Assembly (NCBI GenBank): GCA_028714395.1
Contig: JAQTMJ010000028.1
Span: 1 to 8,156, forward strand
Origin: Candidatus Iainarchaeum sp.
Lineage (GTDB): Archaea; Micrarchaeota; Micrarchaeia; Anstonellales; Bilamarchaeaceae
Length of the DNA stretch: 8,156 nt
Direction of reading: 5' to 3'
Shown here: in pieces, positions 6,287-8,156 of the stretch
Layout of the letters: each line of letters opens with the position of its first letter
Position numbering within the stretch: the first letter of the stretch is position 1
Translations under genes and position numbers: made by a program
Notes under the pieces: model-generated
What the model saw: the letters and a program-made list of their open reading frames with translations, nothing else
Databases searched by the model: none
What the model was told of the DNA's origin: nothing

Positions 6287-6373
6287 GCTCCCATAGTCCG
6301 TCGTCGCCTAAAAAAACGGCGACTTCGCGGTAAACCGCTCCGCGGTTTCCCGTAGCCCGGTCAAGGACTATGG
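6287..6373 (+). repeat. Broken duplicate of the tRNA-Glu 5' end with a hairpin-rich insert
   Basis: GCTCCCATAGTC (6287-6298) is identical to tRNA-Glu nt 1-12 and TAGCCCGGTCAAGGAC (6353-6368) is identical to nt 13-28. Between them lie 54 extra bases (6299-6352). In the complete tRNA the two blocks are contiguous (6407-6434). The insert contains GTCGCC/GGCGAC (6303-6308 with 6318-6323) and AAACCGC/GCGGTTT (6332-6338 with 6342-6348). The whole unit is closed by CCATAGTCC/GGACTATGG (6291-6299 with 6365-6373), giving a three-stem junction. It may be a tRNA pseudogene, the scar of an integration event, or a structured RNA. It lacks anticodon and T arms, so it cannot be a tRNA by itself. Confidence 0.7.
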
Positions 6374-6374
6374 A

Positions 6375-6395
6375 TGTTTCGCATCTCGCGAAACA
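6375..6395 (+). repeat. 8-bp hairpin between the tRNA fragment and tRNA-Glu
   Basis: TGTTTCGC (6375-6382) and GCGAAACA (6388-6395) pair perfectly around a five-base loop (ATCTC). It is followed by AAAAGATATTTT and then the mature tRNA 5' end at 6407. It could be part of a structured leader. The following bases are A-rich rather than T-rich, so it is not an obvious terminator. Confidence 0.55.
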
Positions 6396-6406
6396 AAAGA
6401 TATTTT

Positions 6407-6514
6407 GCTCCCATAGTCTAGCCCGGTCAAGGACATCGGACTCTCACACGGGGAACGGATGCGTCCGCTCCTTGAAGGAATCCGAGAACTCGAGTTCAAA
6501 TCTCGATGGGAGCG
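6407..6514 (+). tRNA. tRNA-Glu (anticodon CTC) with a 33-nt intron
   Basis: Acceptor stem GCTCCCA/TGGGAGC (6407-6413, 6507-6513), discriminator G6514, D arm GTCT..GGAC (6416-6434), anticodon stem TCGGA/TCCGA (6436-6440, 6481-6485), T arm TCGAG-TTCAAAT-CTCGA (6490-6506). All stems pair. Anticodon CTC is at 6443-6445 and A37 at 6446. The intron spans 6447-6479, the canonical 37/38 position of archaeal introns, leaving a 75-nt mature tRNA. It contains the hairpin CGGA-TGCG-TCCG. Pairing that would form the bulge-helix-bulge splice motif is present but imperfect (a C-A mismatch in the four-base central helix), so the exact intron ends carry some doubt. CCA is not encoded. Confidence 0.88.
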
Positions 6515-6538
6515 TAGATATACCATATCAGATCTCTA

Positions 6539-6560
6539 CCGCATAATCATGCGGGTTTTT
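6539..6560 (+). terminator. Hairpin plus T-tract downstream of tRNA-Glu
   Basis: CCGCAT (6539-6544), AATC loop, ATGCGG (6549-6554), then GTTTTT. This is a textbook intrinsic-terminator shape 25 bases after the tRNA, suited to ending the tRNA transcript before the AbiE-like operon. From 6561 to 6608 nothing is recognised. Confidence 0.6.
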
Positions 6561-6608
6561 GCTTGATTCTGAAAGAGGCAGTAACCGAATGGGCTAACTT
6601 GGATTTGC

Positions 6609-6651
6609 TATGTATACTAAAGGTATACATATTTAAATACTGGTATACATA
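6609..6651 (+). promoter_or_regulatory. Promoter with three GTATAC operator boxes around its TATA box
   Basis: TATGTATAC (6609-6617) and GTATACATA (6623-6631) form a perfect 9-bp inverted repeat with a five-base spacer. A third copy, GTATACATA, lies at 6643-6651. The TATA element ATTTAAATA (6631-6639) is between boxes two and three. Box starts are 11 and 20 bases apart, about one and two helical turns, so proteins bound to them would lie on one face of the DNA. Predicted initiation (about 26 bases from the TATA centre) falls at the GTG of the next gene, implying a leaderless mRNA. The likely binder is the wHTH antitoxin itself (inference). Confidence 0.65.
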
Positions 6652-6660
6652 CATAATAAC

Positions 6661-7317
6661 GTGAAAGATCTAAAAAACATTTTTGTAGGAAAATCCACTG
6701 AAGTAATTCGCGTACTTCTAGTTAGCTACCCTAAAGAATGGCGACTGCGGGAGCTAGCCAAGGAATCTGGAGTTTCGTTGAGATTGGCTGCGGTAGCTGC
6801 GGGAGCCCTTATCCGCGAACGTTTGGCTCTTCGTGCTTCGCCCCGTTCGGAACTTAAGGTAATGGCTCCCTTGGATTTGCTCAAGCGCTGGGCAACGGTA
6901 AATAATTTCGCTGCAAACACTAAATTTATTGAATATTACTCGGGGGAAGAGGATGTCTCAAAGTTCTTGGCTTCGTTCAAGGGCAAGAAAGGTCCGGAAT
7001 ACGTTTTTACGGGTTTAGCTGGTGCACTGCTTGTTGCGCCGTTTGTAAGGCCAACGAACGTGCATTTATATGTGAAAAACGAGGAAGACGCTAAAAAGTG
7101 GGCAGAACTCCTGAGTCTTATGCCGGTTGAGGGGAATGGCAATGTGAAGTTTGCAATAGCTAATAACAAGAACGTCTTTTACGGAGCAAGGGAGGTAAAT
7201 GGCGCAACGGTAGTCTCTGCAATACAACTTTACGTTGATTTGCTTAATTATCCTGGCAGGGGGGAAGAGGCGGCAGGCGAAGTGTATAAAACGATTGAAA
7301 AGCAGTGGAAGATATAA
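6661..7317 (+). CDS. AbiEi-like winged-helix antitoxin / transcriptional regulator
   Basis: A 218-aa protein with an N-terminal winged helix-turn-helix (res about 13-60, STEVIRVLLVSYPKEWRLRELAKESGVSLRLAAVAAGALIRERLA). A middle part follows with KFIEYYSGEE and PEYVFTGLAGALLVAPFVRPTNVHLYV, and then a C-terminal block VVSAIQLYVDLLNYPGRGEEAAGEVYKTI (184-212). This layout, especially QLYVDL..GRGEEAA, is typical of AbiEi-type antitoxins, which neutralise a nucleotidyltransferase toxin and repress their own operon through the HTH. The start is GTG 6661: no SD is present, but the TATA box lies about 26 bases upstream, so a leaderless transcript beginning at the GTG fits. The partner gene follows with overlap or an 11-base gap. 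Base composition is more AT-rich than the metabolic genes on the left. Confidence 0.82.
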   Translation: MKDLKNIFVGKSTEVIRVLLVSYPKEWRLRELAKESGVSLRLAAVAAGALIRERLALRASPRSELKVMAPLDLLKRWATVNNFAANTKFIEYYSGEEDVSKFLASFKGKKGPEYVFTGLAGALLVAPFVRPTNVHLYVKNEEDAKKWAELLSLMPVEGNGNVKFAIANNKNVFYGAREVNGATVVSAIQLYVDLLNYPGRGEEAAGEVYKTIEKQWKI

Positions 7318-7328
7318 GGATTGAATGC

Positions 7329-8135
7329 ATGTATGCCTACGAAATAACTGAAACTTCCAAGTCTGCGCTGCTTGAACTCGGACTGTCGCTCAAACAGTAC
7401 CACAATGATATGGTGCTTTCCGGAGGTTGGGCACCGTACTTCATAACCCAAGATTTCTTTGAGCACTGCGGAAGCATTGACATAGACCTTGTATTGAGGA
7501 CCAAAATAATGCCCAGATATGAAAGCATACGGAAAACAGCAGTGGGACTTGGCTACAGTGCAGAAAATGAGTTTCGTTTCAATAGGATAATCAGATCGCA
7601 CGTGGACAACAGAGATTATGAGATTCACTTGGATTTTCTTTGTGACAAGATTGGCACCGAAGACCTTCTGAAAGTGCAGCCCGACTTGGAAGCATTCATG
7701 TTCCCTGGAATGGACATCGCCTTTGACTTCAATTTCGAGCAGGAAATCGAAGCTGTGTTGCCGGGCAATGGAAGTGCCATAACTACATTCAAAGTTCTGG
7801 ACCTAGTCGGTTCCCTGGCTTTGAAGGGGCAGGCGCTGAACGGAAGGTTCAAGCAAAAAGACGCATACGATGTATTTGCACTGACGCATCTGGACGATGG
7901 GCCGGAAAACGCCGCAAAATATTTCAATAGGGCTGTTTCAGGTGCGAAAATATCAACTGAAAAACAGAAACTCCTCGCCCATTCAGTCTCGGTCATAAGG
8001 GAAAAGTTTAAGGATCCGAGTCAAGTAGGGCCATTCCAGGTCGAGTCGTTTACAGATGGTAAATTTAGAAGAAGCGTTGTAGCGGCGCAGGTGAATCAAT
8101 TTTTGGATGGTTTAAATGTGCCATTTTTCAAATAG
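7329..8135 (+). CDS. AbiEii-like nucleotidyltransferase toxin
   Basis: A 268-aa protein (from ATG 7329) of the DNA-polymerase-beta-type nucleotidyltransferase superfamily. Numbered from that ATG: GG motif LSGGWAPYF (30-38), catalytic pair in GSIDIDLVL (48-56, Asp51 and Asp53), third acidic residue in EIHLDFL (98-104, Asp102), and a later LALKGQALNGRFKQKDAYDVFAL (163-185) with the K..AL..R...KD..D pattern seen in AbiEii/MenT-like toxins. Family toxins transfer nucleotides to RNA or protein targets and stop growth during phage infection; the target here is unknown. All three carboxylates are present, so it should be active. An in-frame GTG at 7305 would overlap the antitoxin gene by 13 bases. 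ATG 7329, eight bases after AAGGA, is preferred, but both are possible. Co-transcribed with the antitoxin. Confidence 0.8.
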   Translation: MYAYEITETSKSALLELGLSLKQYHNDMVLSGGWAPYFITQDFFEHCGSIDIDLVLRTKIMPRYESIRKTAVGLGYSAENEFRFNRIIRSHVDNRDYEIHLDFLCDKIGTEDLLKVQPDLEAFMFPGMDIAFDFNFEQEIEAVLPGNGSAITTFKVLDLVGSLALKGQALNGRFKQKDAYDVFALTHLDDGPENAAKYFNRAVSGAKISTEKQKLLAHSVSVIREKFKDPSQVGPFQVESFTDGKFRRSVVAAQVNQFLDGLNVPFFK

Positions 8136-8156
8136 CCGCAAATGAGCAGCGAAACG

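Noticed and set aside
6299..6352. The 54-bp insert as a second tRNA intron at position 12/13
   Set aside because: Its removal would restore tRNA sequence, but no bulge-helix-bulge can be drawn across the junctions and the upstream copy lacks the rest of a tRNA.
6287..6405. Trans-spliced 5' tRNA half as in split tRNA genes
   Set aside because: The fragment ends at the D stem and an intact tRNA-Glu lies next to it; no matching 3' half is visible.
6285..6434. CRISPR array suggested by repeated blocks near the tRNA
   Set aside because: There are only two copies, both clearly tRNA sequence, with no regular repeat-spacer pattern and no cas genes.

Overview
The window looks like archaeal chromosome. 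The evidence is: TATA boxes about 25 bases upstream of start codons, giving leaderless or nearly leaderless transcripts; SD sequences of the GGTG/GAGGTG type; a tRNA-Glu gene with an intron one base 3' of the anticodon; a stand-alone Lrp/AsnC ligand-binding (RAM) protein; and archaeal-style toxin-antitoxin pairs. The lineage cannot be fixed from this sequence. A small-genome (DPANN-like) archaeon is possible but unproven.

Left third (1-2556, minus strand) is a biosynthetic operon in the order homocitrate/isopropylmalate synthase-type enzyme, 84-aa RAM-domain protein, then the large subunit of 3-isopropylmalate dehydratase/homoaconitase. The synthase and dehydratase would carry out the first steps of 2-oxoacid chain elongation (leucine or alpha-aminoadipate lysine pathway), with the RAM protein as a likely amino-acid sensor. 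The dehydratase gene has a one-base frameshift near 128-134 and runs off the left edge in the corrected frame. The centre holds a 60-aa two-helix membrane protein (plus), pyruvate kinase (minus), a RelB/RelE-type toxin-antitoxin pair (plus) whose toxin also has a one-base frameshift, and a short glutamate dehydrogenase-family enzyme (minus).

The right third is accessory in character. After the divergent dehydrogenase promoter comes a tRNA-Glu(CTC) gene with a 33-nt intron. Just upstream lies a second, broken copy of the first 28 nt of the same tRNA, split by a 54-bp segment of two hairpins and followed by another hairpin. An intrinsic-terminator-like hairpin follows the tRNA. Then comes a promoter with three GTATAC-containing boxes around its TATA box, driving an AbiEi-like wHTH antitoxin and an AbiEii-like nucleotidyltransferase toxin (type IV toxin-antitoxin / abortive infection family).

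The most interesting places are the tRNA 5'-end duplication with its structured insert (6285-6405), the operator-rich AbiE-like promoter (6609-6660), the two homopolymer frameshifts, and the RAM protein placed between two chain-elongation enzymes.
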